64,000 nucleotides of DNA from Boesenbergia rotunda (Eukaryota > Streptophyta > Magnoliopsida > Zingiberales > Zingiberaceae). Below the pieces are notes generated by a model that worked only from the letters and a program-made list of their open reading frames with translations, made no database searches and had not been told where the DNA came from. The stretch is from positions 275,082 through 339,081 of the forward strand of contig JAGFNQ010002298.1 in the NCBI GenBank assembly GCA_024364735.1. Direction: 5' to 3'. This document shows positions 44,888 to 55,580 of the stretch, piece after piece (within the stretch, counting starts at the first letter, position 1; each line of letters opens with the position of its first letter). The translations under genes were made by a program, and so were the position numbers.

Positions 44888-45935
44888 TGTTAGGATGTAT
44901 ACTAAAAGCCTTATTTTTATATAAACATTTTCATTTTGAAAGAGAATACATGATCACTGTTTGCATATTTATATTAGTATGTGCATATTGTCTGATACTT
45001 TAGATTGTAGACAACATAGTGTGTGGTGTTGCACAGAAGATCATATTATCAGTTCCTTGTAGAGTATAAGTAGAGGCTCACAACCGAGATGGATTTGGAC
45101 AAAGCACCGGGATGGTTGTAGTGTAATTTGGTATTGGTTTATCTTGATCATAAAATTACACTAGTGCACTTTGTGTGTATTGAGTATGACCAACATAAAG
45201 GTGATTCAATTTATACTAACTTTATAATTGAATCAGACTTCAGTTATTATGGAATGCATACTCTTAATCCCGATATAATAACGGACGCATGTACTTAATA
45301 TTTATTTCTTTGATTTACCAATGGACGAGATTTATTGGTTAAATTGATAGGTCCGGTAAGTTGGGAAATAATATTATTTCCATGGTGTGTCGTTGATTAT
45401 AGGAGGAAATCGTGTCCTGGTGAGTCGGGTTAATAATGTCCCCTTGAGGAGTTCATAAGGTTCATCATATTAAATCCTGTAGGTGGACTTGGTATGACAT
45501 AATGATAAGGTTACGTGATACTACTCAAGGAGTTAAATGTTAATTAATTAAATTGTCAGTAATTTAATTAATTAACGGACATTCGATATCTTAAACACAA
45601 GGAGATATTTGTACTCATAATAGGTGGAGCCTATATTTAAATATGAGGATTGGTGAGGTAGATCAATAATGATCTTCTAGTGGAACGGATCATTATTAAT
45701 GGATCGGTCCTTGATCCATTGGGTGGCCAAGACCTAACTCCTCCTCATGGTCCCTATTGTAGCCTATAAATACCTCATGAGCCATCAAGAGAAAAATCCT
45801 AAACCTCTCTGTTCTCTCCTCTCTCTCTCTCCCTCTCTCTTTTGGGTGTGCGGCGCCGACCACCCGAAGACCTTAGCCGACTGTTCCTCCCTCTCACGTA
45901 GCGGTGTTTACTCCTTTGTAGACGGTTGTGCTTGA
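44888..45935 (+). repeat. copia 3' LTR (right end approximate)
   Basis: Starts TGTTAGGATGTATAC right after the PPT-like AGTGGGAGAT, 34 bp downstream of the pol stop. The TATA box is TATAAATACC at about 45767, followed by a CTCTCT leader. It is related throughout to the split LTR 12430-27941. The right terminus is not clear, and no TSD can be tested because the 5' end of the element is gone. Confidence 0.75.
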
Positions 45936-46662
45936 GTTCAACTCATGATGTTGTGCATGCAAACGTGAACCGCTCATCTCACATTGTGTCCATGCAAACG
46001 TGAACAGCTGTGCAACTCATGAGCGTTGCTGCGTTTGCTGCAAACGGGAACAGCAACATGGGAGAAGGGAAAGAGAGAAGGAAGGGGGGGGGGGGGGACA
46101 TCTTTTTTTTTGTTCGGCGCGAGCAAGAAGAGAAAGAAAGGTTTTGGTGGCTTCGTTCTTGGAAGATCGTCGTCCACACAACGTCCGAGAAAGAGATAGG
46201 TCATACAATAGAAGATCGCGAGGACAACCTCCGGCGTGTTCCCCTAATGCTCGTGTTAATCTTGCAGGGTGTGACTTCCTCTTCGATCGTCAACGTCCAC
46301 GTAGGCAGAACCCTGGTGACTGGCCGTCGACGTTAATTCCTTCCGGCCTACGAGATTAACACGAGCATTAGGGGAACTCGCCGGAGGTTGTCCGACGGAG
46401 CCCACTCCAACACTCAAGTCAATGCCTCGATGGAGATAATGAAGAGAAGGCAAGACAGTATGTGTGTAGTGATGAATGCGTACCCTCCTTACTGGAGGGT
46501 TTGGAATACCTTTTATACCTGCGGTGGCTGCCTTGGGGTGTCCCCATGATCTATGTCACATCCTCCCCCTTCGTCGGTTACTGGATAATCTTTGAAATGG
46601 TCGACATCGTCATTAAGTTCAACCCGTTGCGACATTTAAGGGTCATGATAACTCCACAATAG
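45936..46662. other. Intergenic sequence with G14 tract and foldback
   Basis: No gene. It contains a duplicated word (GTG.CCATGCAAACGTGAAC near 45955 and 45988), a purine tract culminating in 14 G (46084-46097), and a 39-bp inverted repeat (next entry). Overlapping ORFs in several frames come from the low-complexity composition. Confidence 0.5.
46224..46391. repeat. 39-bp inverted repeat with 90-bp spacer
   Basis: Arms 46224-46262 and 46353-46391 are reverse complements with a single mismatch (core CCCCTAATGCTCGTGTTAAT). The spacer is 90 bp, GC-rich, with its own CGTCGACG. There is no ORF and no recognisable transposon terminus beyond the arms. Confidence 0.85.
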
Positions 46663-46892
46663 TGGGGATTATTATCCACAGATCCGAGAAAAAGGGGGAC
46701 TATTATAAGAGGTCGAATGCTGCCTGGGCTCCGCTTCCTCGAGGTGATCTCGGGGTCTTCTGGCCTAGGAGGTCCCGGGCGCTCCGCTTTCCCGAGGTGG
46801 TCTCGGGACCCGACTTTCCGGGTGATCCTGGGAGGGGTTTTCTGATCTGATCTCCCGGGCTTGTTTACCGCGGGAGGGCCCAGAGGATCGTC
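46663..46892 (-). repeat. 3' LTR of the Tat-like element, outer part
   Basis: TGGGGATTATTATCC at the left edge (the complement ends CCCCA) to GAGGATCG, where the copia element enters. The remainder is at 55447-55562. Confidence 0.7.
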
Positions 46893-48170
46893 TGTTAGTG
46901 CCGGAAGCACCAAAGTCAAACCTTTGTTTTGATAATGGCAAAGGGTTCAGAAGTTAAGATTTAGTTGTGATCTAACAAGCTTATTAAGTATGTAGGAAAG
47001 TCCTAGGTACAATAGGCACTAAGTCCTGGTTGTATGAATTGGGCACGAAGACCTGGTAAGTGAAGCTGGGTACGAAGACCTGGTCGAGGACTGGCAACGA
47101 AGACCTGGTGAGTGAAGCTGGGCACGAAGACCTGGTCGAGGACTGGGCAACGAAGACCTGGTGAGTGTAGCTGGGCACAAATACTTAATCGCAGATTGGG
47201 CACGAAGACCTGGTGAGTGAAGCTGGGCAAAAGTTAAACTGGAGGAGCCGGTTAGCAAAAAGGTAAATTCTCCTGAGAGGAGTAGGTGAGGACGAGTTCC
47301 CCGTAGGAGGGAACATTAGATGTCGGTTCGACCTAGGGTTCCATTTGGGAGACCCAAAGTCAGAACCAAGACAGCTTAGGCTGTAAATCATGATTTAATA
47401 TGTCATTTATATATGCTTCTTGTGTTTTGGAACTAACCCTAGTTGCAGGAAACGAAGGGATGAAGTTTCTGCATTCAGGCGCCTCAATGGAGTGAGGCGC
47501 CTCACTAGGCTAGGCGCCTGTGATGAGACAGGGGCCATAGTGCAAGGCTACTCCAAGCATTCGAAGCAAACTGTCACGCAAGCCTCTCGACCAAGTCAAG
47601 TGAGGCGCTTGTGTTAACACAGGCGCCCCAGTCAGCTCAGGCGCCTCAATGGAAGGGGATAAGCGCTGGGCGAGTCTGCGGATTGAAGTTCGCACAGGAG
47701 ATGTCACGTGTCAGGAGTCCCCTTCGATACAGGCGCCCCATTGACTACTATAAAAGAGGTTCACCCCCAAGGCTTCCATACCAATTGCTTTCAACTTCTA
47801 CGCTCAAGCGCTCCGCTCCGACAAGTTCCGTACTCGTGATTCAAGCGCTAACGACGACCCGCTGCTCCGGAAACTTCCAACCTCTCTGGTCGTCGGTAAA
47901 AGCTAATTTTGTGCTGTAATTGCCTTTTCAATTCTATACTTGTACTCTCGACTTGTAATATTTTACGATGATATAGAATTGCCCATCGTAAACGGTCAAG
48001 GACCGTGGGTCTTAGAGTAGGAGCCAACCGCGACTCCGAACCAAGTAAAAACAAATCATGTTAGCGATTGGTTTTCATTTTCTGCTGTGCAATTACTCTT
48101 CGTTTTCCGATCTGAAAATTTTACGAACGATATTCACCCCCTCCCTCTATCATTTCAATCTGATCCCACA
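46893..48170 (+). repeat. 5' LTR of the non-autonomous copia element
   Basis: 1278 bp. It has GGGCACGAAGACCTGGTGAG tandem units (47015-47230), GGCGCC palindromes (47478-47740), and a TATA box CTATAAAAGAGG at about 47748 followed by a CT-rich leader. Confidence 0.87.
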
Positions 48171-48371
48171 AGTAATATCAGAGCGGGTGGCTCAAACTTG
48201 GTGCAACCACCAGTTTGAGAATTTTTTTTCTCGCTCGAATTTTCTTCTTAATCGAGGTTGGTGCAACATCACTCGATTTATTTTTCATTATTAATATTCT
48301 TCCAACACTACTAATCCAAGACTAAGTCTTGGAACGAGTCTCTTCTTATTTCTTTTTCAGTTAAAATCTAA

Positions 48372-49496
48372 ATGGCCAACCAAGAGTGGAACAGTGCTCG
48401 TCCACCGCTATTCTCCGGTGAGAATTTTGATTTTTGGAGAAGTCAAATGGAACTCCATCTGAAGGCCCATATGGGCATATGGATGATTATTCAAACAGGG
48501 TTCTCCCTCCCTACAGAAGATGAACTAGCAATTGCGTGGGACAAACTGGATGAACCAACGGTCAACCAAATTGAGATAGATGCAAGGGCAACTACAATTC
48601 TTCAGTGTGGTCTAACCAACGAACAACTCAAGCTAGTCGGTTCATTTGGATGTGCCAGAGAGATTTGGGAGAAATTGATTAACCTACATCAAGAGAACTC
48701 AGATGAGAAAGATCAGGTAAGTTACGTTGCATTCTCGGCTCAAGCTCAAATAACCGAGACAGATTCGGCACCCAACTTCGAAATTGACTTCGGATCAAAA
48801 GATGAGTTAGAGTCCGTACTTGACTGCGGATTCGAGCCAGAGTTAGAAGACGAATTGACTGAGATGGTAACCGATTTTGAATCCTTTTCAAAATTACAAT
48901 TAATTAATCAAACTAATACTGTAATGGTCGAGGAAGGGATAGTTTCCAATGGAAGGAAAACTCCAAGAGAACCACCAAAAGGGAAGTCTCAACTAGTATC
49001 CGAATCCGACTCTGACTCGGAGTCTGACGACAGTGAAGGAGATCGACCCAAACTGTTCCGATTAGCTCGTGACCACTACAAGATGTTAAAGAGAAAGAAA
49101 AGAAAGACGGCTAAAATCAGAAGGGAGATTTCCAACCAGGCATCAAACGGTAATATGGTAAATTCAAATTTTAAAAATCATATAATATGTTATGAGTGCA
49201 GACAAATAGGACATTACAAGAGTAAGTGCCCTACTCGCAAGAGTCAACCTTCGCCAAACAATACCCTCAAGAAGACTGGACAAACATTCGGGAAAGGTAA
49301 CTTTATAATATTTGAAAACCCAGTATTTACCTCAAATGATGTGATTAAATCCTATAAATTAGTTAAAACAAATTTTAGAAAATTAGAACAAGAAAATGAA
49401 ACACTGAAACATAAGGTCAAAATGCAAGAAAATTTAATTCACAATCTTGCTAATTTTAAAAATCCAGAATATTATTCAAATTATGACGTGACTTAG
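48372..49496 (+). CDS. copia Gag-like protein with zinc knuckle, central deletion
   Basis: 374 aa. Residues 1-110 are a copia Gag N-terminus (RPPLFSGENFDFWRSQMELH, then WMIIQTGF and REIWEKLINLHQ). The family normally continues from that point into the capsid helices with RDLL/LHSR-type motifs. Here the sequence jumps to an acidic linker (SDEKDQVSYVAFSAQAQ, then ESDSDSESDDSEGD), so the central capsid part looks deleted. A Lys/Arg-rich patch precedes a perfect CCHC zinc knuckle (CYECRQIGHYKSKC, from residue 273). The C-terminus is a coiled coil (NFRKLEQENETLKHKVKMQE). The start at 48372 follows the PBS by about 200 bp, as expected. It may still bind RNA but is unlikely to assemble normally. Confidence 0.85.
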   Translation: MANQEWNSARPPLFSGENFDFWRSQMELHLKAHMGIWMIIQTGFSLPTEDELAIAWDKLDEPTVNQIEIDARATTILQCGLTNEQLKLVGSFGCAREIWEKLINLHQENSDEKDQVSYVAFSAQAQITETDSAPNFEIDFGSKDELESVLDCGFEPELEDELTEMVTDFESFSKLQLINQTNTVMVEEGIVSNGRKTPREPPKGKSQLVSESDSDSESDDSEGDRPKLFRLARDHYKMLKRKKRKTAKIRREISNQASNGNMVNSNFKNHIICYECRQIGHYKSKCPTRKSQPSPNNTLKKTGQTFGKGNFIIFENPVFTSNDVIKSYKLVKTNFRKLEQENETLKHKVKMQENLIHNLANFKNPEYYSNYDVT

Positions 49497-50470
49497 ATGA
49501 TTATTTTTTTCGCTTGTTTTTTTTTCTTTCTTAGATTTAGGATTGGTTAGATTAAGGACAAATGATTCAATTGAAATCTGACCAACATAGTATTGGGTGG
49601 AGGTAAAATGATAGTACGTTAGGGAAGCCTTTCTGATGGAACTAGCTGAAGCTACCGATCCAAGACCCAAACTAGTTAGACCAAAATCTTTCAAGTAGTA
49701 ACTTGAAGATGAATTTTCAGTAAAAGACTATGTCATGGAAAGGGTTGTTGCTCCAATAAGGCTACAGCCAAAGAAGGCTTTATGTCTCGCCAATACCTGG
49801 AAGCCAATTACTGAAAATCAAATTCACTTTACTGTTTGTTAAATTTGAATCTAACACAAATTTCAATTAATATTAGATTCAACACATTTTTTTCAAAAGT
49901 CAATAAATTTCACCTTATAAATTTTTCAAAATTAATTTAATGTCTTTCAAAATTAACTATGTTTTTCAAATTAAAATATTTATTTTTGAAAATCTGTCTC
50001 ACAAAACTCATAAGGTTAACATGTTTGATCACGTAGAACTGAGTGAGATATCTAGGATCTAATAGTATAATTCATTAACCTTTTAAAATAAAACTTAAAT
50101 GGTTTTCAAAATTTGTTCAAAATTAACTCAATTTTTTAAATTAATTCAGTTCATTTTTACCCTACTCTAACATTTTTTTTTCAAGGTTGAATTTCATGTT
50201 AAATGTTACAATAAACTCATTTTGAATATAATCTAGGGCTTGATTGATTTGGTTATTGGTTGGCCAAACATAGTCAACTGAGTCAAACTTGGTCAACATA
50301 GTCAATCCTGGTCACCGGTCAAATCTCGGTCAACCCGGGCGCCTGAGACCTTACAGGCGCCCAATGCTTTATCGTGGTTCAAGGCAGCCAAAGCTGCTAA
50401 AAGGGCTGACACCCTGACTCAGGTGCCCAAGAGGCTCTCGGGCGCCTCAATCATCACGAGCATCCGTGAA
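49497..50470 (+). other. Non-coding interior of the copia element
   Basis: T-rich, with repeated TTTTCAAAATTAA words. Two short remnants (around 49690-49800) could be decayed Gag/Pol text but no motif is readable. The last 150 bp contain GGGCGCCTGAG and AGGCGCCCAATG palindromes resembling an LTR U3. Confidence 0.5.
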
Positions 50471-50603
50471 TCAGTATATAAACATCCCAACTCTTCCTCA
50501 TCCACCAAACCAATCCGAAGTTACCTCTCATCCCTCTTACTTCTAAGGCACCCGAAAACTCATCCTGTGCCCTCGAACGCCCTACTTCGACAATATCTCC
50601 CCG
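50330..50603 (+). promoter_or_regulatory. Internal LTR-like promoter with TATA box
   Basis: GGCGCC motifs (50339, 50357, 50442) are followed by a TATA box (AGTATATAAACATCCC, about 50473). A CT-rich leader ends at CCCCG|GTACC, a possible 5' splice site (50604) with an acceptor CTATCTAG at 50682. The same order (GGCGCC array, TATA, CT leader) occurs in this element's own LTR, so this may be an internal LTR-derived promoter driving the ORF below. Confidence 0.5.
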
Positions 50604-50656
50604 GTACCATTTTAATTATGCATTTATAATTAATTTATCGATTATTTGCTTAGTGA

Positions 50657-51899
50657 ATGCATAATTTTCTTTACCTATCTAGAAAACGTCGTGTTACACA
50701 TGCTGACCCCGGGACCGAACCTAGCCCGGATCCTAGGTTCCCAACCTTAGCTTTGTTCAACAAATTCGCATCCACCACCTACAAACCTATCAAGACTAGC
50801 TTCTTGAATAGGCAATTCTTTAGTCAATCTTGTCCGGTAGCAATGGATGCTATCAATTTTTATCAACTAGACCATCTTGTCTACTGTACACATCCAGTAA
50901 ATTCAACATTGTGCGCCGAATTCTACAACAATCTGGTCAAAATTGATTACCTCTACTACTCGACCACTGTACAAGGCATTCCTCTTACTATTTCACCATC
51001 TTTGTTTAACCGATTCCTCGGGCTACGACAGTCACAATCAACCTTTTGTTGCTATCCTCCGGCTGACCTTCCCTTTGCTCCCCCCTATTCGCACATCAAC
51101 CTGGACACTCTTTATTCCTACTTTTACGGAGATGTACGGAACCCGTTGGTACGACGGTTTCAATCCGTCGACCTTCGCGTCCAGGACTACGCTCTTTATA
51201 GAGTTCTAGTCCATTGTGTTCTTCCACTAACCACCCGGGATGTCGTGACCATGCGACCTTTTCATACTTTCCTCCTCTACGCTATGATCCATCAGTTGGA
51301 TATAGATATTGGCCTTCACATGTTCCACACGATCATTTACACGTCAAGCGTATCTACTCACTCCCGAGTGCAGACACCGTATTGCCATATTATCACTGCC
51401 CTCCTTCACCACCATGGTCGCGATGTCACCGCCGGGGAGGTTATCCCGATGACCGAATTTGATGAGATCGGGTCTAGAAATTTGTCTTTAGCAGGCATAG
51501 ATGTTTCGGCCACCGGGGTCCTATCGTGGAGACGGGAGAGGGCTCGACGTCAGGACGACTCAGACGAGGAGATAGAGGTTGATGTAGCCGATCTCGCAGC
51601 CGAGATAACGAGCACTTGCAGGAGCCTCCTCCACCGACCACCGACCAGCGCCTGCCACTACTACAGACAGAGATCCACAACCTCCGAGAGGAGATGGAGG
51701 CTCGTCACGTCGAGTTTATGGATACCCTGCAGACCGAACACAATGTGAACCAGGGCTATCATACCGAGTACATGGACACCATTCGAGCCGATCGCGAGGC
51801 AAATGAGGCTCGACACAACGAAATGATGTCCATGTTTCGGTCATTGCAGCCCGGTCCATTCTACCCCCCCCCCCTAGCCCCTCCTCGTAGATCTGAGTG
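50657..51899 (+). CDS. Extra ORF: putative plant transposon protein domain (Transposase_32-like) plus coiled coil, one frameshift
   Basis: The first frame (50657-51748) carries PDPRFPTLALFNKFAS, then MDAINFYQLDHLVY, an AEFYNNLVKI motif, and QGIPLTISPSLFNRFLGL. This FYxNL...V.G..i.isp..iN..LgL pattern is what I recall for the 'putative plant transposon protein' domain found on extra ORFs of plant elements. A middle region is rich in His/Tyr (DYALYRVLVHCVLPLTTRD). An acidic linker (DDSDEEIEVDVADLAAE) follows. A one-base shift near 51605 moves the frame into EHLQEPPPPTTDQRLP and a coiled coil (EIHNLREEMEARHVEFMDTL, then TIRADREANEARHNEMM), ending at 51899. If the intron 50604-50682 is real, the protein begins upstream of the ATG at 50657. 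No transposase or polymerase catalytic motif is present; function unknown. Confidence 0.65.
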
Positions 51900-53330
51900 A
51901 TTTCCAGCTAGTTGACTGTACTCGTACTATTTGACTTACCCTACCTAGTAGGGTTGACCTGTGATTGACTCTACTGGTCCTTGTGTTCACCAGTTGACTT
52001 TTATTCAGCTATTGTATCTACTGGTTGTTTACTTACCTGACTGTTATCTAGCTACTTCACACTTTGATTATTCATTTTTCTGCTAAGTCATTAACTTCAT
52101 ATGTTTAATGTTAGGGTTGTGCTTAGTAGAATAGGACTGTTCTATATTGTTTTCTTAAAAATTTTCCTATTTTTTAAAATTAGCAATTTGAAAAATCGTT
52201 TCTTTTACAAAGTTTTTGAAATTTAAAATGATTTTCCAACTTAGTTTTCTTTCAAAAACTACCCCCTTCAAAACTAGGATTTTTGCGCAAATGAACTTAG
52301 CTTAGGCCCTAACCTTAGAACTGCATGCACCTATAGTTCTAGAAGCCAGCATCTCACAAGCACCTTAGGGTACTTTGATTGATAACCTAGACTGGGTTGA
52401 GATGCTTAGGTCTATGCCTTGATTCAAGATGCTTTAAGTCAGTGCATCTGCAGTAATTGGGGCAATAAATACAACTTGAACAACAATCAGGTTAAGTGTC
52501 AAGCTTAGAAAATCTAACTTGATCAGATCAATTAACTTTACTAACCCTAGCAAAAGCTACTGTTTTATAACAGTTGCTAAGTAGCTAATTTGGTTGGACA
52601 GGACCCGAACAAGAACGGTTCAATTTGGTTTGGTCCTTTTATTGCTTGAAAGTACTAGAGTTGGTTCAATACAGATTTCCAATTTGTCAAACTAGCTCAA
52701 ATTCAAAATTGAATTACAATAGTCAATTTTTCTTGCTTATCATTTTTTCTGATATATGGCAAGGGGGGGGGGGGGGGGGGTGAAAGGAAAGAAAGAAAAG
52801 GAGATTTTTTTTAAATTTTTTTTTCTCTTTTACAAAAGTAAAGTATGTCTAAGTGCTTAAAATTTTTCTAAGTATGTCTAAGAACTTAAAATTTTTCTAA
52901 GTAGGTCTAAGTGCTTAACAATGTTTCTAAAAATTTCAAATCTAAGTATTTCAAAACTTTCAAGTACTTTCAAAATTTTCTAAAGAACTTCAAATTTTTC
53001 TAATATATTTGCTTTGAAAATTCTTTTTAGTAAACAAAATTTGTTGAAACTCTTCTGAATTTTCTTTGGCAAATGGTTCTAAGTGAAATTTTTTTCTAAA
53101 TGTTTTTTTTTGCACAAAGTATTTTCAAGTAAATTTATTTTCTAAGTGTGAAAAAACTTGCAAAAACTTTTTTTGGGAAAAGTTTCTAAGTGTGAAAAAA
53201 ACATGCAAAAAAACTTTTCTAAGTGTGAAAAAACTTGCAAAAAAATTTTTTTTTGGGAAAAGTTTCTAAGTGTGAAAAAACTTGCAAAAATTTTTTTTGA
53301 AAAAATTTTCTAAATATGAAAAACGTGCAA
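51900..53330 (+). other. Non-coding interior with G18 and purine tract
   Basis: AT-rich, no ORF. 18 consecutive G at 52763-52780 are followed by TGAAAGGAAAGAAAGAAAAGG. From about 52840 the text degrades into TTTCTAAGTNNGTCTAAGTGCTTAAAATT-like words, evidently the older part of the repeat that becomes regular at 53340. Confidence 0.65.
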
Positions 53331-53339
53331 AAACTTTTT

Positions 53340-53945
53340 GAAAATTTTCTAAGTATAGAAAGCTTGCAAAATTTGTTATCTAAGCTTGCAAAACTTTTTA
53401 AAATTTTCTAAATATCGAAAGCTTGCAAAATTTGTTATCCAAGGTTGCAAAACTTTTTGAAAATTTTCTAAGTATCGAAAGCTTGCAAAATTTATTATCT
53501 AAAGTTGCAAAACTTTTTGAAAATTTTCTAAATATAGAAAGCTTGCAAAATTTGTTATCTAAGCTTGCAAAACTTTTTAAAAATTTTCTAAATATCGAAA
53601 GCTTGCAAAATTTGTTATCCAAGGTTGCAAAACTTTTTGAAAATTTTCTAAGTTTCAAAAGCTTGCAAAATTTGTTATCTAAAGTTGTAAAACTTTTTGA
53701 AAATTTTCTAAGTATAGAAAGCTTGCAAATTTGTTATCTAAGCTTGCAAAACTTTTTAAAATTTCTAAATATCGAAAGCTTGCAAAATTTGTTATCTAAG
53801 CTTGCAAAACTTTTTGAAAATTTTCTAAGTATCGAAAGCTTGCAAAATTTGTTATCTAAAGTTGCAAAACTTTTTGAAAATTTTCTAAGTATCGAAAGAT
53901 TGCAAAATTTGTTATCTAAGGTTGCAAAATTTTTCAAAATTTTTT
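53340..53945. repeat. 60-bp tandem array (~10 units)
   Basis: Each unit contains GAAAGCTTGCAAAATTTGTT, ATCTAAGGTTGCAAAAC and TTTTTGAAAATTTTCTAAGT. The period is 60 bp = 20 codons, so both strands stay open: plus-strand 20-residue repeats (KLFENFLSIESLQNLL) and minus-strand repeats (KFSKSFATLDNKFCKLSIFR). HindIII-like AAGCTT occurs once per unit. Units near 53725 and 53760 have 1-3-bp deletions. I treat the ORFs as a by-product of the period, not as genes. Confidence 0.88.
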
Positions 53946-54130
53946 ATCTAAATACTTCTACACCTAGTCAAAATCTAAAGCACTTAGAAGGTTTACAAAA
54001 ACCCACATATCATTGAAAATTCAGGGGAAGAATATTCGTTTCAGGGAGAGAAAACTGATTTTTCGATTGTTTTTGCTTGTTAGAATTGCTATATCGTTTT
54101 TAACTTAACTTTTTGAACCGTGTTACCATA

Positions 54131-54147
54131 AATCAAAAAAGAGAGAT
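54131..54147 (+). other. Polypurine tract of the non-autonomous copia element
   Basis: AATCAAAAAAGAGAGAT immediately before the 3' LTR start TGTTGGTGCC. Confidence 0.7.
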
Positions 54148-55446
54148 TGTTGGTGCCGGAAGCTCCAAAGTCAAACCTTTGTTTTGATAATGGCAAAGGG
54201 TTCAGAAGTTAAGATTTGGTTGTGATCTAACAAGCTTATTAAGTGTGCAGGAAGTCCTAGGTGCACTAGGCACTAAGTCCTGATTCTATGAATTGGGCAC
54301 TAAGTCCTGGCCGCGGGTTGGGTAACTAAGTCCTGACGTAAGGTTGGGCACGAAGACTTGGTGAGTGACGCTAGGCACGAAGATCTGGTGAGTGAAGCTG
54401 GGCACGAAGACCTGGTCGAGGACTGGGCACCGAAGACCTGGTGAGTGAAGTTGAGCATGAATACCTGATCGCGGATTGGGCACGAAGACCTGGTGAGTGG
54501 AGCTGGGCAAAAGTCCAATTGGAGGAACCGGTTAGCAAAAAGGTAAATTCTCCCGAGAGGAGTAGGTGAGGACGCGTTCCCCGTAGGATAGAACATTAGA
54601 TGTCGGTTCGACCTAGGGTTCCATTTGGGAGACCCAAAGTCAGAACCAAGACAGCTTAGGCTGTAAATCATGATTTAATATGTCATTTATATATGTTTCT
54701 TATGTTTTGGAACTAACCCTGGTTGCAGGAAACGAAGGGATGATGTTTCTGCATTCAGGCGTCTCAATGGAGTGAGGCGCCTCACTGGGCTAGGCGCCTG
54801 TGATGAGACAGGCGCCTTAGTGCAAGGCTACTCCAAGCATTCGAAGCAAACTATCACGCAAGCCTCTGGACCAAGTCATGTGAGGCGCCTGTGTTAACAC
54901 AGGCGCCCCAGTCAGCTCAAGCGCCTCAATGGAAGGGGATAAGCACTGGCCGAGTCTACGGATTGAAGTTCGCACAGGAGAGGCCACGTGTCAGGCGCCC
55001 CCTTCGATACAGGCGCCCCACTGACTACTATAAAAGGGGGTTCACCCCTAAGCTTCCATACCAATTGCTTTCAACTTCTACGCTCAAGCGCTCCGCTCCG
55101 ACAAGTTCTGTACTTGTGATTCAAGCGCTGACGACGACCCGCTGCTCCGGAAACTTCCAACCTCTCCGGTCGTCGGTAAAAGCTAAATTTGTGATGTAAT
55201 TGCTTTTTCAATTCTATACTTGTACTCTCAACTTATAATATTTTACGAAGATATAGAATTACCCATCGTAAACGGTCAAGGATCGTGGGCCTTAGAGTAG
55301 GAGCCGACCGCGACTCCGAACCAAGTAAAAACAAATCATGTTAGCGATTGGTTTTCATTTTCCGCTGTGCAATTACTCTTCGCTTTTCGATCCGAAAATT
55401 TTATGAACGATATTCACCCCCCCTATCGTTTCAATCCGATCCCACA
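54148..55446 (+). repeat. 3' LTR of the non-autonomous copia element
   Basis: 1299 bp, same order as the 5' LTR: GGGCACGAAGACCTGG units (54280-54515), GGCGCC palindromes (54755-55015), TATA at about 55028. It differs from the 5' LTR mainly in copy and composition of the tandem units and scattered substitutions. Confidence 0.87.
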
Positions 55447-55580
55447 TCTTCTTCCCGAGAGTGTCCCGGGAGCTCTAAAAGGGGAGTCGCTCAGACTCGC
55501 CACATCTTGCCACCCAGCTTCTTTAGCCCACGAGTCTGCCACGAGCTATTCAACCCCATCACAAATCCCTCCCTTCAAGT
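55447..55580 (-). repeat. 3' LTR of the Tat-like element, inner part, and PPT
   Basis: Continues the LTR interrupted at 46892 and ends at 55562 (...AACCCCATCA; minus strand TGATGGGGTT). On the minus strand it is preceded by the purine tract GAAGGGAGGGATTTG (55563-55577), a suitable PPT. Confidence 0.72.

Larger units (their letters stand above)
46893..55446 (+). mobile_element. Non-autonomous copia-type LTR element with extra ORF, TSD TCGTC/TCTTC
   Basis: LTRs 46893-48170 and 54148-55446 (TGTT(A/G)GTGCCGGAAGC ... GATCCCACA). The PBS is a decayed initiator-Met type (TAATATCAGAGC, about 48173). PPT is AATCAAAAAAGAGAGAT. The flanks are TCGTC and TCTTC; the undisturbed sister LTR at 63262 reads TCTTC, confirming the target. 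Inside are a gag-only ORF, an extra plant-transposon-type ORF with its own promoter-like region, a G18 tract and a 60-bp tandem array. No protease, integrase, RT or RNase H is recognisable in the 5.98-kb interior. Confidence 0.85.

Noticed and set aside
46000..46359. 108-119-codon overlapping plus-strand ORFs
   Set aside because: Low-complexity purine/G14 tract and no homology that I can recognise.
53423..54016. 197-codon ORF with Leu-rich 20-residue repeats resembling an LRR or coiled-coil protein
   Set aside because: The 60-bp period keeps any frame open on both strands; no start context or non-repeat domain.
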